Shown here in pieces: positions 10,512 to 21,068 of a DNA stretch of 64,000 bases (positions are counted from its first letter, which is position 1; each line of letters starts with the position of its first letter). The notes under the pieces were generated by a model that saw only the letters and a program-made list of their open reading frames with translations, had not been told where the DNA came from and ran no database searches. Origin of the DNA: Ignavibacteria bacterium. GTDB lineage: Bacteria > Bacteroidota > Ignavibacteria > Tepidaquicellales > Tepidaquicellaceae. Both the position numbers and the translations under genes were made by a program. The DNA is taken from positions 1 to 64,000 of the forward strand of contig JBAZNU010000004.1 of the NCBI GenBank assembly GCA_041649015.1, written 5' to 3'.

Positions 10512-11933
10512 ATGAGTTTGATTAAACATATTCATAAAATATTGTCTGCGGTTTTACTGATATGCGCAATTTCTGGGTTTTCAGGTTGTGCTAATCAGCA
10601 GCCGCCTTCCGGAGGTGAAGACGACAAGGTTCCGCCAAGAATAAAGTATTTGTACCCGAGACCTAATACAGTAAACTTCAGTGGAAATGAAATAACGCTT
10701 GAATTCGATGAATACGTTGACAGAAGAAGCTTCATTGACGCATTCTTTGTAACTCCAAAACCAAAAGGCACGCTTTCGTACGACTGGAGCGGAAAGGAAG
10801 TGACTGTCGAATTTGAAAAAGGACTGGAGAAGAACAAAACGTACCTCTTCGTAATCGGGAAAGTATTCAAGGACGTTAGGAATAATCCAATCGGTTCGCC
10901 AATTCAGTTTGCAATATCTACAGGACCGGCAATCGACAAGGGAAAGATATCGGGTAAGGTTTTTGGAGAAAATTTTGACAGGACATTTGTGTTTGCTTAC
11001 AAACAAAAACCGGGCGAAGAAAACAACATTGACCCCGAAAAAAACCCTCCAGATTACATAATGCCCGTGAGCACGGACGGAAGTTATAGTTTTGAGAATT
11101 TATCGGCAGGAAAGTACAGGCTGTTCACAGTGTTTGACGGCGACCTCAACGGTTTGTACGATAAAGTTTTTGAAAGAATTTCCATAGCAGAAAAAGACGC
11201 GGAGGTGAGCGATATAAGCGCACAGACAGGAATTAACTTCATACTTAAAGATGTTCTTGTACAGGAAGATTATTTTTCAAGCAAAGGATTTCTGAACGGA
11301 TTGCAGACAGATTCGGCCGGAGCCGTCTTCTCGAGCGTCTTGAGAGGAGAAATGAATGCAGGACTGAAATCAAAACTGTATCTTTACTTCAAGAACAGGG
11401 AAACACCAAAAGAATACATTACACAGAAATTAAGTTTAAAAGATACGCTTGGCAAAGAGATTAAATACGTGTTTAACTGGCAGAACGATTCGCTGTTGGA
11501 AGTTAGTCCGACAACCGGTATTTATTACGGTGCCGCAGTCAATTTATCATTAGAATACGTTAAGAATAAACAGCCCCATGAGTTCTCGGTAAAATTTACA
11601 ATCGCCGAAGAGAAAAAATTCGGTGAGATAACAGGCGTTATTCAGGACAGATATATGATTGAATATCCCGTTGTTCTTAAACTAATCAAAAAAGATAAAC
11701 CTGAAATAAGCTTTACCAGGTTTCTTACATCTGATTCCCTGTTCTCATTCACTGATGTTCTTGAGGGCGGTTACTATCTTATTGCATACGTTGATAAAGA
11801 CAACAACGGTAAGTACGAGACAGGACAGGTATTCCCGTTCAGGCCGGCCGAGAGGATTTTCCTTTACGGACAGGTTTTGAACCTGAAAGGTAGTTGGAAG
11901 ATAGAAAAAGTTTCGGTAGTGCTCAGTGAATAA
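10512..11933 (+). CDS. Ig-like (Big_5) domain lipoprotein
   Basis: 473 residues. The N-terminus is a lipoprotein signal with lipobox FSGC (Cys about residue 26), followed by NQQPPSGGEDDKVPPRI, a start typical of Bacteroidota Ig-like lipoproteins. A bacterial Ig-like Big_5 domain follows (~38-140: EITLEFDEYVDRRSF, then TYLFVIGKVFKDVRNNPI). Downstream are carboxypeptidase-regulatory-like beta segments (YRLFTVFDGDLNGLYD and YLIAYVDKDNNGKYE). It is expected to be membrane-anchored in the periplasm or at the surface. The function is not defined; proteins of this type occur widely in Bacteroidota. It stands alone on the plus strand. I accept the start at 10512 because it directly precedes the signal peptide. 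Confidence 0.85.
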   Translation: MSLIKHIHKILSAVLLICAISGFSGCANQQPPSGGEDDKVPPRIKYLYPRPNTVNFSGNEITLEFDEYVDRRSFIDAFFVTPKPKGTLSYDWSGKEVTVEFEKGLEKNKTYLFVIGKVFKDVRNNPIGSPIQFAISTGPAIDKGKISGKVFGENFDRTFVFAYKQKPGEENNIDPEKNPPDYIMPVSTDGSYSFENLSAGKYRLFTVFDGDLNGLYDKVFERISIAEKDAEVSDISAQTGINFILKDVLVQEDYFSSKGFLNGLQTDSAGAVFSSVLRGEMNAGLKSKLYLYFKNRETPKEYITQKLSLKDTLGKEIKYVFNWQNDSLLEVSPTTGIYYGAAVNLSLEYVKNKQPHEFSVKFTIAEEKKFGEITGVIQDRYMIEYPVVLKLIKKDKPEISFTRFLTSDSLFSFTDVLEGGYYLIAYVDKDNNGKYETGQVFPFRPAERIFLYGQVLNLKGSWKIEKVSVVLSE

Positions 11934-12323
11934 TGAATTTGTCTCCTGCCCTTCCCGACCTTTCTTGCTCTTCTTCATTGTTAACTTACAATCAGTATGA
12001 TATATTTGTAATAATGATTTGCCGGTCAATTTTTTAATTATATTTTCCCGTTTAGATTCCGGCATAAGATAAAAATGCATCTGAATGTTTCAGAGACTTT
12101 TAGGAAAGTTTAAATTATTGTTATATGCAGTTTTTTCCGTTACATAGGTTCTATAGCCTTTCTAAACTGCAAAACAGCAAGAATTTCATAATAATTATTT
12201 AACATTACGTCACGAATAAATTTCATATATTGCATAAGTAATAAGTTCATCATATCAGTAATTAATAGATGTGGCGAACATTATAATCAAAAATCATTTT
12301 ACAAATTAAAATAATATATTCTC
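11934..12323. other. Intergenic region, no gene seen
   Basis: 390 bp between two plus-strand genes. A minus-strand ORF (11745-12080) overlaps it, but half of that ORF lies in the coding region of the lipoprotein and it has no family features. I see no convincing terminator or RNA. Confidence 0.5.
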
Positions 12324-15300
12324 ATGAAAAAATTTAAACAAATTTTATTAAGCGTAATATTTGTCTTTACTATCGCAAATATGGGATGGGGACAGGCAAT
12401 ATTAACTGAAGATTTCGATTACTTAGCAGGAACCTTGATTACAACTCAAGGATGGACAGCACATAGTGGAACAACTTTACCTATAACGGTTACTACCCCG
12501 GGATTGACATATTCGGGTTATGTAGGTTCAGGAATCGGTAATGCGGTTACTATTTCAGGCAGCGGTGAAGACGACAATAAATCATTCACTGCGCAAACTA
12601 CCGGAAGTGTGTATATGGCATTTATGGTTAATATATCATCTGCAAAGACTACAGGTGATTATTTCATACATTTTATGACTGGTACTTCATCATTTTATGG
12701 AAGGTTACTTGTTAAAAAAGATGCATCAAATAATCTTGCTTTTGGTATTAGAAGGGGAAGTTCTACAACATCTGATACTTACACGGATTACACATACTCC
12801 ATGAATACAACATATCTAATTGTTATTAAATACTCTTTTGTTGCCGGCGGAACAACAAATGATATTGCAAATGTATTTATTAATCCTGTTATTGATGGAA
12901 CTGAACCTATTTCAACATTGACAAGCACAGATGCCTCAACTGACGCTACAACCATAGATAAAGTAGGTTTAAGGCAAGGAACAAATACACCTACTGCTAT
13001 TATCGACGGTATCAGGGTCGGAACAGCTTGGAATGATGTTGTACCTGTATTATCCTCACCATTTATAAATACTTCAGGCACATTAACCCCATTTTCAACA
13101 ACAGTCGGAACGCCTTCAGCTTCCCAAACATACACAGTTTCAGCAACGAATTTAACCGCTGATTTAGTTATAACTCCGCCTACTGGATATCAGGTAAGGG
13201 AAAATGGAGTCGGTTCATTCGGAAGTTCATTAACCTTTACTCCTGTTTCAGGAACAGTGTCATCCAAAACTATAGAAGTAAGATTTAACCCTGGGGGGGT
13301 TGGGACATATTCCGGTAATATTGAAAATGCCAGTACAGGTGCGTCGACACAAAATGTGGCTGTTACTGGTGCAGCAAATGCAATTTATTACAATGTTGCA
13401 GAAAGTAGCGTTAATTTGCTTTCTAGCTGGGGCACAGATCCGGAAGGGACAGGTACAAATCCATCGGACTTTGTATCAGATAACCAGACATTCATAATTC
13501 AAAATGGCAGTACATCCACTATTGCAGCAGACTGGACAGTCTCAGGAACAAGTTCTAAAGTTGTTGTAGGTGACGGAATTAATCCTATTAATTTTACTAT
13601 TCCTGCAGCAAACATATTCGGAGGAACATTGGATATGTCTGCTAACTCAACGGTAACTATTCAAAACAGTACTTTACCTACATGGGGAACTTTAAGTGAA
13701 GGAAGCACAATAGATTTTGCACAAATCGGGGCATTTTCAATACCAAATTCTATTACATACAAAAATCTGAAAATTACAGGAGGTACTAAAACGTTTTCGG
13801 GAAATACTACGACAATATCCGAAAATTTAACTTTTGACGGAACGACAATAGACGCACCAGCCGCATCGCCTTTTGCAACAATATCTTTAGGTGGCAATTT
13901 AACATATATGGGTTCCGTAACAAATCCTGCAGATCCAAATTCAATAACTTTACTTTGTACAAAAAACGGAACTCAGACGATTACAGGAAATGGAAATACT
14001 GCAAGATTTTTTAGAATACAGACAACTGGTACATCTACAAATGTTGTCCTTTCGACTACTGGCGGTACAACTAATGCACTGCTTGCAAACGTATCCGGCG
14101 GCGGGCTTACTCTGGGTAATGGAACAAGTCTTACGTTAAATTCAAATACACTTACATTTTTATCTGGTGGACGAGGATCATTTCTAAGTACGGGAACTTT
14201 AGTTTGTGACGAAACTTCCAATTTAGTTTTGAACACGACAAGTAACACGCCCGGGACAATTTATTTTTCAGGCACAAATACTGTAAATAATTTAACTATT
14301 GACGAAACAGGAACAAGCAACTTTGCTTTAGGATCTAATTTAACTGTTAATGGAACTTTAACACTTACGAATGGAAGTCTTGCAACAGGTGCAAACACTT
14401 TGTATTTTGGTACAAGTGCAGTAAATCCAAGCGAAGCAACGGGAAAAACGATAATAGGAACATCGGTAATGAATCCAAGAACTGTCGGAAATGGTTCTAT
14501 TAATTTCCTTAGTACTAACATTGCTACCGGACCAGATAATCTTGGCAATGTAACAATTACAAGAAAAACCGGATACTTAGGAGTAATTACAGTAGGTTCA
14601 AATACAAGTATAGCATGCAACTGGACAATTACAGCTGATAATCAACCGACAAGCGGAAGGGACGTTACATACAGCTGGCTTTCTGATTTTGATAACGGAA
14701 AGGTTTTTAACTCAACAAACTTAGGTCAGGTATGGGTGAGCGATGACGGATTGACATGGACTGCATCAGGTTTACCGCTTGAAGTTTCAGGTGATCCAAG
14801 AGAAATTACAAACACTGTAAACCATTTTTCATATTGGGTAGTAAGTACTGAGGATTCTCCAATGCCTGTTGCTCTCTCATCTTTTAGTTCTGTTGTTTCA
14901 AACAGAAATATTAAACTGAATTGGGTGACGGATAATGAACAGAATAATGCAGGATTTCAGATACAGCGTTCAGCGTTCAGCGGTCAGAGTACAGAATGGC
15001 AGAGTGTTGGATTTGTAAATGGCAACGGTACTAAGAGCACTCCGACGAACTATTCGTTTGAGGATAAGAATCTGAATACGGGGAAATACAAGTACAGATT
15101 GAAACAGGTTGACAATAACGGAAACTTCGAATACTTTGAATTAAGCGGTGAAGTGGAAGTAGGGGTGCCGAAGAAATATGACATAAGCCAGAACTACCCG
15201 AACCCGTTCAATCCCGTAACAAAGATTAATTTCGATTTACCCGAAAACGGACTTGTAAACATACGGCTGTATGACATGCTCGGAAGGGAAGTAGCAGTGA

Positions 15301-15434
15301 TAGTGAATGAAGTCCGCAATGCAGGGTATCATACCGTTCAGTTTGATGCCTCAAAGCTTTCAAGCGGAATTTATTTCTACAAGATGTCGGCAGGGAAATT
15401 CAACGGCATTAAAAAGATGGCAGTTATTAAATAG
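12324..15434 (+). CDS. Large secreted beta-rich protein with T9SS sorting domain
   Basis: 1036 residues. Signal peptide at 1-24 (IFVFTIANMGWGQ). Residues ~25-245 form a jelly-roll/LamG-like domain (GSVYMAFMVNISSAKT, DGIRVGTAWNDV), followed by an Ig-like segment (~250-350) and low-complexity Thr/Ser/Gly/Asn-rich beta-helix-like repeats (~355-760: NLTIDETG, LTVNGTLTLTNGSL). A fibronectin-like domain (~850-940) has the variable loop QRSAFSGQSTEWQ, encoded by heptanucleotide repeats. The T9SS type A sorting domain occupies ~950-1036 (SQNYPNPFNPVTKINFDLP, ending KKMAVIK). It should be exported by the Sec system, moved across the outer membrane by T9SS and attached to the surface. No catalytic motif is seen; adhesin or structural protein is most likely. 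A strong terminator follows at 15535. Confidence 0.88.
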   Translation: MKKFKQILLSVIFVFTIANMGWGQAILTEDFDYLAGTLITTQGWTAHSGTTLPITVTTPGLTYSGYVGSGIGNAVTISGSGEDDNKSFTAQTTGSVYMAFMVNISSAKTTGDYFIHFMTGTSSFYGRLLVKKDASNNLAFGIRRGSSTTSDTYTDYTYSMNTTYLIVIKYSFVAGGTTNDIANVFINPVIDGTEPISTLTSTDASTDATTIDKVGLRQGTNTPTAIIDGIRVGTAWNDVVPVLSSPFINTSGTLTPFSTTVGTPSASQTYTVSATNLTADLVITPPTGYQVRENGVGSFGSSLTFTPVSGTVSSKTIEVRFNPGGVGTYSGNIENASTGASTQNVAVTGAANAIYYNVAESSVNLLSSWGTDPEGTGTNPSDFVSDNQTFIIQNGSTSTIAADWTVSGTSSKVVVGDGINPINFTIPAANIFGGTLDMSANSTVTIQNSTLPTWGTLSEGSTIDFAQIGAFSIPNSITYKNLKITGGTKTFSGNTTTISENLTFDGTTIDAPAASPFATISLGGNLTYMGSVTNPADPNSITLLCTKNGTQTITGNGNTARFFRIQTTGTSTNVVLSTTGGTTNALLANVSGGGLTLGNGTSLTLNSNTLTFLSGGRGSFLSTGTLVCDETSNLVLNTTSNTPGTIYFSGTNTVNNLTIDETGTSNFALGSNLTVNGTLTLTNGSLATGANTLYFGTSAVNPSEATGKTIIGTSVMNPRTVGNGSINFLSTNIATGPDNLGNVTITRKTGYLGVITVGSNTSIACNWTITADNQPTSGRDVTYSWLSDFDNGKVFNSTNLGQVWVSDDGLTWTASGLPLEVSGDPREITNTVNHFSYWVVSTEDSPMPVALSSFSSVVSNRNIKLNWVTDNEQNNAGFQIQRSAFSGQSTEWQSVGFVNGNGTKSTPTNYSFEDKNLNTGKYKYRLKQVDNNGNFEYFELSGEVEVGVPKKYDISQNYPNPFNPVTKINFDLPENGLVNIRLYDMLGREVAVIVNEVRNAGYHTVQFDASKLSSGIYFYKMSAGKFNGIKKMAVIK
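14962..15003. repeat. Heptanucleotide repeat inside coding sequence
   Basis: 7-mers TACAGCG, TTCAGCG, TTCAGCG, GTCAGAG, TACAGAA, TGGCAGA lie inside the 12324-15434 gene. They encode the loop QRSAFSGQSTEWQ of the fibronectin-like domain before the T9SS sorting domain. Confidence 0.6.
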
Positions 15435-15534
15435 TAAAAGCAGACAATAGCAGTATAACGGTTAAGAGCGGGAAGAACAGTTATGAATGATGATGAAGTG
15501 AAAGAGTAATTTAAGAATAAACAAGTTACAACAG

Positions 15535-15566
15535 AAATCCGTGCAGAAAAGCTGCACGGATTTTTT
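15535..15566 (+). terminator. Rho-independent terminator
   Basis: 12-bp perfect stem AAATCCGTGCAG / CTGCACGGATTT (15535-15546 with 15552-15563), loop AAAAG, running into a T-run. It lies 100 bp after the stop of the T9SS gene ending at 15434. Confidence 0.9.
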
Positions 15567-16154
15567 AATAATTTGTTTTAAAGAAATCATAATACTGTGC
15601 AGCTTATATAATTACTATCACACAAAGCCACTAAAGCCCCAAAAGCCGATTAAAAGTTTGCAGTGGCCGGCTATCAGCTACAAGCTATAAGCTTATTTAT
15701 TCACAGAGCTCACAGGGAAAGTTATGTTTTATTGCTTAAAAACCAAAGTAAAGAAATTTTATCGCTAATAAAACACCGGAGCAAAAAAGCACTATTTGGA
15801 AAATTATCTGTCTTTATCTGTGTGTATCATATCAAATAATTCCTTCAGTGTGCAGGTTATGAGATAAACTTAACATCAAACCCCAAAAGGAAATTTCTTT
15901 TCCTTATTAGTATAAATGTTTTTATTTTTCATTTTGCAGGTGCTCAAATCATTTATTGAAAATTTAAGTAAAAAATAATCTGTAGATTTTTTATTTTATA
16001 TTCATTAATTTTTTATTGAATATGGGCAGTTAAATCTTTTCGAGTTTGAATACAACAGGAATTTCCCTTTGAAGAGAACCTTATCAAACTCATTCTTCGC
16101 TATCAGTTTCCCATATTTAACAAACATTATACTTAAACTATACGATTTACCGTT
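15567..16154. other. Intergenic region with heptamer-type repeats
   Basis: 588 bp between the terminator and the next giant gene. At 15661-15695 there is a heptad-periodic stretch (AAGCTAT, AAGCTTA type) and at 15701-15720 a cacagag-type motif, both resembling other repeats in the window. Otherwise it is AT-rich and without genes. Confidence 0.5.
15661..15695. repeat. Degenerate heptanucleotide repeat
   Basis: The stretch reads as successive 7-mers CAGTGGC, CGGCTAT, CAGCTAC, AAGCTAT, AAGCTTA. It has the same period as the patches at 14962, 35795, 37830 and 45831. Confidence 0.45.
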
Positions 16155-19100
16155 ATGAAAGCATATATAAAGGTACTATCAAGTCTGCTTTTTGTTTTCA
16201 TTTTATCTTCTTCTTCATTCGGGCAGGGAAGCGAAAGTTTTACGAATATTCCCACTTCAAGTTCGTCATCTTATATGAGTAGAAGCTGGACAGGTGATGA
16301 CGGCGTAACCTGGACGGCTGAGGGAGCACGTACAGATCAGACGATTAACGGTAAAGCAATTTGCTGGGGAAGCAGTGGAACTCGAAATGTAATATCTCCG
16401 ACGTATTCAAACGGTATAAAAACATTGACGTTTAAATATGTAAGAGCACTCTCAAATACGAGTGCAAGATCTCTGGAGGTATATGTTAATCTTAATCAAA
16501 TCGGCAGTACAATAACGGTTAGTCCTACAAGTGATGAGGTAGTAACTTATTCAGCAAATATCAACATTTCCGGAGAGGTTATTATCGAAATAAGAAGTAC
16601 AGGTGCTGCTCAGGTAAAAATAGACGATATACAATGGGATACATATGGTTTAGGTTTACATATTAATTCTGTAAACACATTATACAAGATAGATTTCGAT
16701 AATACCGTTGAATTCGTGAACAAAGATCAATTTAATGGAAGTGGTTTTTCATCTATTGGATTATCGGGTAAATTGAATTCTAATGCATGGTCTGTCTCGG
16801 GATGGAGCGACGGCGACCTTGCATTTGGGGAAAATAGAACAACAGCTAATACTGACTATACAAGGGGTGTAAGCACAGGAGATGTAACCACAGAGGGTAT
16901 ATATGCCTTTGAAGTAAGCACAGGAAACAGAGCGTTTGGATTTCAGCCGGGAGAGGACGATTGGACACCCGGAAAAGCGACTTTAAAAATCAGGAATAAA
17001 ACAGGAACAACAATTACTTCTTTTCTTGTGTGTTATATTGTTTATTCACGAAACGACAAGAGCAGTTCAAGTGAATTCAATCTTGAACATTCAGCAGATG
17101 ATATCACTTATACAGAAGTTGCCTCAATTAATTTCACTACACCTGAAACAGCCGATGAATTTCCATCCTGGAAGGCGAATGTAAGAACGGTTATAATTGA
17201 AGGTATAAGTGTTCTAAACGACAAAACTTATTTTATCAGATGGAAAGGTAATGATGCGAGCGGTACAGGCGAAAGAGACGAATTCGCATTGGATGATATT
17301 CAGATTGTTGCAAACTCAACGGACACAAAACCAAATATTTCGGGAACAATACAGGAAATTGTCGTTGCAGGAGACGCAGAATTGTCTGGAAATGTTGTTG
17401 TTAATGGTGCACTTAACCTATATAGCGGCTCACTATCGATCGGTGCAAACACACTCACGTTAGGAGGAGAAGTAACAGGAACCGGCGGAAGTGTTGACGC
17501 GAGCAATTCAAGTTCTCTTGTTGAATTCACGAACGCATCGGGATTAACTCTTCCTGAGAGTTTCTTTAACGGAAATGTAGGCAATCTTAAGATGAACGGA
17601 GCAGGCGGTGTAACGCTCGGCTCCGCGACAACAGTTGACGGCACACTGACATTAACTGCCGGCAATCTTACCCTTGGAAATAAAATCCTGACAGCGGGAA
17701 CAATTTCTGGAGGAAGCTCATCAAGCTACGTAGCAACAACGGGAACGGGTGTGTTTAACATGAAAGCAGGGGGGAACACATCCAAGACATATCCTATAGG
17801 TACATCAAGTTCATACAATCCGGCATTAATAAAGAATTTTGGAGCTTTAACGAACTTTTCAGTTAGAGTTAAGAATACATTTTCTGTAAATCCAAACGAC
17901 CCGAATAAAGCAGTACAGAGAGTTTGGGAAATATATCCTGCATCATCGATTGTGAAAGCGACGCTCGAGCTTCAGTTCAACACGGGAGAATTCGGCACGG
18001 GAGAAAATACATTTAATCCCGGCAGCACGGTTTACGTAGGAAATTACCATCAGAACGGCTGGCGCTATCCTATTACAGCATCGATAACAGGTTCGGAACC
18101 GTACGTTGCAAAAGTCGAAAACATAAAAGACTTCTCTGAATTTGGTATAGGCAATCAGGGAGCGTTCAATATATACTCACAAAACTTTGACGGAGAATGG
18201 GGGAGTGCACCGGATGATAACTGGACAAACTCACCGGCCACAGGAAATACATCATGGAGAAGAGAAAACAACGGAAGTGATGCAGTCTGGACCTCACCTT
18301 CGGCGGGAGTAGTTAAACCATACGGCAATACGGGTCATTCTGCAAACTTCCATTCATACGGAGCGCCTGCATCATCTACAGGAGAGCTTATACTTAGCGT
18401 TGATTTAAGCAGTGATGGGAATAAACTTCTTACATTTGACTATACAAACGCGTCAGGCACAGATGTACTGAATGTATTATTTTCAACAGACGGAACGAAT
18501 TATACGAATAAAGGAACATACACAACAGGAGCATGGTCACAGAAAACAATAGATTTGGGAAATCCGCAGGACGGCACATGCTTTATAAAGTTTGAAGCAA
18601 CCTCAGACTACGGCTCGAGCGATATAGGAATAGATAACGTAAACATATACAGCGGAAGCATGTATACAACAGACGCTGGAACAGTCTCGATAGACGTCAG
18701 TCAGACGGTAAGCGGAACAGTAATACCTAAAGCGACAGTTAAGAACTTCGGCACCTCAACTGTCTCGTTTGATGTGACGATGGAAGTAAACAGCAGTCAG
18801 CACGGAAGTGCGGTACAGGTAACCGACCTTGCTCCCGGGCAAACCACGCAGGTATCATTCAGCAGTTGGGCACCATCGGCAGCAACGTATTCATTAGAAG
18901 TATGCACAGGATTAACAGACGACCAGAACACATCAAACGACTGTTTCACAAAGAGCATAGAAGCAGGTTCGTCAGGAAACTGGGCAAACGGAACAGAGAT
19001 AAGCTTTTCAACAATATTCCTCGGAAGCGGGACGGCAAACACAACTGACATTTACAGCGTAGGCGGATATACAACAAACGAATCTGACTGGGGAAAGAAA

Positions 19101-20585
19101 AGTTATAAATACAATATATCAGGAAATTCCTGGACAGAATTAGATAGCCTTCCCAGTGGAGCACAAAGAACAGTACTCGCAACGGCAATAGCAGGAGACT
19201 ACCTTTACGCTATAGGAGGTAAGTTCGGAGCGACATACTATAATACAGTTTACAAGTATGATTTAACCCTCGGCACATGGAGCACCGCAGCAACTCTGCC
19301 TCAAGCAATCGGCTGGTGCAAAGCAGTAACATATAATAATAGGTACATATACCTTGCGGGTGGACATAACGGCACGAGTGTTCTTGATAAAGTCTATATG
19401 CTGGACGTAGAAGCGGGCACACCTGCATGGGTTGAGCTTGGAACCACATTACCCGTACCAAGATTCGGCGGAGCGTTTTCAATCGCAGGCACTAAGCTTG
19501 TATATGTAGCGGGAGCATCAGGAAACAGTACACTTTCAAACACTGTATTTGTTGGAACGATAAACAGTCCGACAGACATAACATGGGTTCAGACAGCAAG
19601 TAAATATCCGGGAAACGGAAAGAATGTTACAATCAGCTCAAATGAAAACTTCTTAGAAGTAAATTACAGTAACATACTCAACGGAAAGAAAGAAACAGAA
19701 GGCGACGGGCCAAAATCCACATTCCCGGCGGGCTATCTATACGGACTTGACGCAGGAACATGGGGCAGCGATGCGGTAATAGTAGGAGGCGGAACCTCAA
19801 ATTCGAGCTTTATGCCCGAAGACCCGGCACCTTTCTATGTTTACAATCCAACAAACGACTCATGGACGGCAATGCCCGAAATACCAACACCAGTTGCAGG
19901 ATTTTCAATGGGAACTGCAAACACATCAGAAAATACATGGAAATTCGTTTCAGCATCGGGAAAGACTTTGGACGGAACATACACATCTGCAACACAGGTC
20001 TGGACAACAGATAACATAACAACAGGCTACGGGGGAACTTTCGCAATACTGATTGAAGGAAATGGGTTAATGATGAAAAGCGGCAGCCCGAAAGAAGTAA
20101 CGATTGAATTAAGGGAGTCAACATTCCCGTATCTTGTATCAGAAACAAAGACAACATTACAGAACGGCTCAGAACCCGTAATGATGGAATTTACAAACGT
20201 TGAAAGCACCAAATCATACTACATAGTCGTAAGGTATACAAACGGACTGGAGACATGGAGTGCACAGCCACAGTATTTTGTAAACGGACATATGAACTAC
20301 GACTTCACGACGGCACAAACACAGGCATACGGAAGCAACATGGTAAAGGACGGAGAAAAGTGGTGCATAATAAGCGGAGACATAAATCAGGATGGAAAAA
20401 TAAACGCTATTGACAGGGGAATTTGCTGGAACGACAGGGGAACGAATGACGTGTTTTCTGACGTTAACCATGACGGATTGGTAAACGAACTGGACAGGGC
20501 GATTCTTGCAAAGAATACATTCAGAAAAGTGATGTGTCCTGAAGGTGCAGTTAGCTCTCAATTGAAGATTGGAAAGAAAATGTGA
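16155..20585 (+). CDS. Giant exported Kelch-repeat protein ending in a dockerin-like module
   Basis: 1476 residues, signal peptide 1-23 (LLFVFILSSSSFGQ). A jelly-roll segment (~25-165) is followed by a second one starting YKIDFDNTVEFVNK (~170-395), which is shared with the 30058 gene. Beta-helix-like repeats (~400-560), a MAM/jelly-roll-like domain (from YSQNFDGEW, ~680-850) and a CARDB-like Ig segment (~860-960) come next. Five or so Kelch blades follow (~970-1260: YLYAIGGKFGATYYN, YIYLAGGHNG). The C-terminal module has GLETWS, then two dockerin-like loops (GDINQDGKINAIDR, SDVNHDGLVNELDR, 1407-1452) and a short basic tail (KIGKKM). No T9SS sorting domain is present. It is probably a surface-assembled structural or binding protein. 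Unlike its paralogues it has no cohesin-like gene directly downstream. Confidence 0.9.
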   Translation: MKAYIKVLSSLLFVFILSSSSFGQGSESFTNIPTSSSSSYMSRSWTGDDGVTWTAEGARTDQTINGKAICWGSSGTRNVISPTYSNGIKTLTFKYVRALSNTSARSLEVYVNLNQIGSTITVSPTSDEVVTYSANINISGEVIIEIRSTGAAQVKIDDIQWDTYGLGLHINSVNTLYKIDFDNTVEFVNKDQFNGSGFSSIGLSGKLNSNAWSVSGWSDGDLAFGENRTTANTDYTRGVSTGDVTTEGIYAFEVSTGNRAFGFQPGEDDWTPGKATLKIRNKTGTTITSFLVCYIVYSRNDKSSSSEFNLEHSADDITYTEVASINFTTPETADEFPSWKANVRTVIIEGISVLNDKTYFIRWKGNDASGTGERDEFALDDIQIVANSTDTKPNISGTIQEIVVAGDAELSGNVVVNGALNLYSGSLSIGANTLTLGGEVTGTGGSVDASNSSSLVEFTNASGLTLPESFFNGNVGNLKMNGAGGVTLGSATTVDGTLTLTAGNLTLGNKILTAGTISGGSSSSYVATTGTGVFNMKAGGNTSKTYPIGTSSSYNPALIKNFGALTNFSVRVKNTFSVNPNDPNKAVQRVWEIYPASSIVKATLELQFNTGEFGTGENTFNPGSTVYVGNYHQNGWRYPITASITGSEPYVAKVENIKDFSEFGIGNQGAFNIYSQNFDGEWGSAPDDNWTNSPATGNTSWRRENNGSDAVWTSPSAGVVKPYGNTGHSANFHSYGAPASSTGELILSVDLSSDGNKLLTFDYTNASGTDVLNVLFSTDGTNYTNKGTYTTGAWSQKTIDLGNPQDGTCFIKFEATSDYGSSDIGIDNVNIYSGSMYTTDAGTVSIDVSQTVSGTVIPKATVKNFGTSTVSFDVTMEVNSSQHGSAVQVTDLAPGQTTQVSFSSWAPSAATYSLEVCTGLTDDQNTSNDCFTKSIEAGSSGNWANGTEISFSTIFLGSGTANTTDIYSVGGYTTNESDWGKKSYKYNISGNSWTELDSLPSGAQRTVLATAIAGDYLYAIGGKFGATYYNTVYKYDLTLGTWSTAATLPQAIGWCKAVTYNNRYIYLAGGHNGTSVLDKVYMLDVEAGTPAWVELGTTLPVPRFGGAFSIAGTKLVYVAGASGNSTLSNTVFVGTINSPTDITWVQTASKYPGNGKNVTISSNENFLEVNYSNILNGKKETEGDGPKSTFPAGYLYGLDAGTWGSDAVIVGGGTSNSSFMPEDPAPFYVYNPTNDSWTAMPEIPTPVAGFSMGTANTSENTWKFVSASGKTLDGTYTSATQVWTTDNITTGYGGTFAILIEGNGLMMKSGSPKEVTIELRESTFPYLVSETKTTLQNGSEPVMMEFTNVESTKSYYIVVRYTNGLETWSAQPQYFVNGHMNYDFTTAQTQAYGSNMVKDGEKWCIISGDINQDGKINAIDRGICWNDRGTNDVFSDVNHDGLVNELDRAILAKNTFRKVMCPEGAVSSQLKIGKKM

Positions 20586-20903
20586 AGAGCGTGAGGAAAA
20601 GTCAGAATAATTACGGAACTTTCAAATCAAACCGATCTGGATTTATAATGCTTACATTGATTAATAAATTTATCTCTACTGGCACTTTATTTTATAGTAA
20701 TAACGAATTAATGTAACGTACATACGAAAATTATTACTAAGCAGAAAACAGCTCGTATTTTCTCTTTAATCAGTACTAAGATAATTCAACTGATTATATT
20801 GAAAACTAATTTACCTATTTGTTATAACACTTTTTTGAAAGTAATTAAAAACCTGACCCCCTTGTATTTAGTAATATAAAACCCTACATGTTACTGTAAC
20901 GAT
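20586..20903. other. Convergent intergenic region, no gene seen
   Basis: 318 bp between the stop of the 16155-20585 gene and the stop of the minus-strand precursor peptide. AT-rich; I see no ORF and no convincing terminator hairpin. Confidence 0.5.
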
Positions 20904-21068
20904 TTAACTGAATTTTAACGGTGCACAATGTTCGCCTTCTTCTTTACCGCACAACATAAGCTGTTCCTCCACCTTCAACGGAATAAATAAAATCTTAGGG
21001 GGAGAATAAGATTCCTTCTTGCTCTTTTCGATTTCAGGCTTTTTGTTTTCCGGAAGTGACATATTCAT
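20904..21068 (-). CDS. Cys-containing RiPP-type precursor peptide C (orphan copy)
   Basis: 54-residue ORF read from the minus strand, from ATG at 21068 to TAA at 20904. The leader is Lys/Glu/Ser-rich (MNMSLPENKKPEIEK). It continues SPPKILFIPLKVEEQLMLC, then GKEEGEHC and the tail APLKFS. The segment from the Pro to the first Cys aligns with the peptides at 36308 and 39752 (FxPxKVEExLMxC), and a second Cys follows after 7 residues. An in-frame ATG two codons later is an alternative start. There is no signal peptide. It lies downstream of the cohesin-like gene at 21214-22362 on the same strand, with a 145-bp gap, just as precursor A follows the cohesin-like gene at 35104. No maturation enzymes are next to it; the ones about 15 kb away are the obvious candidates to act in trans. 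I know of no named family for it. Confidence 0.72.
   Translation of the reverse strand: MNMSLPENKKPEIEKSKKESYSPPKILFIPLKVEEQLMLCGKEEGEHCAPLKFS

Noticed and set aside
11745..12080. 111-codon minus-strand ORF after the lipoprotein gene
   Set aside because: Half overlaps the lipoprotein coding region; no signal peptide, domain or conserved pattern.
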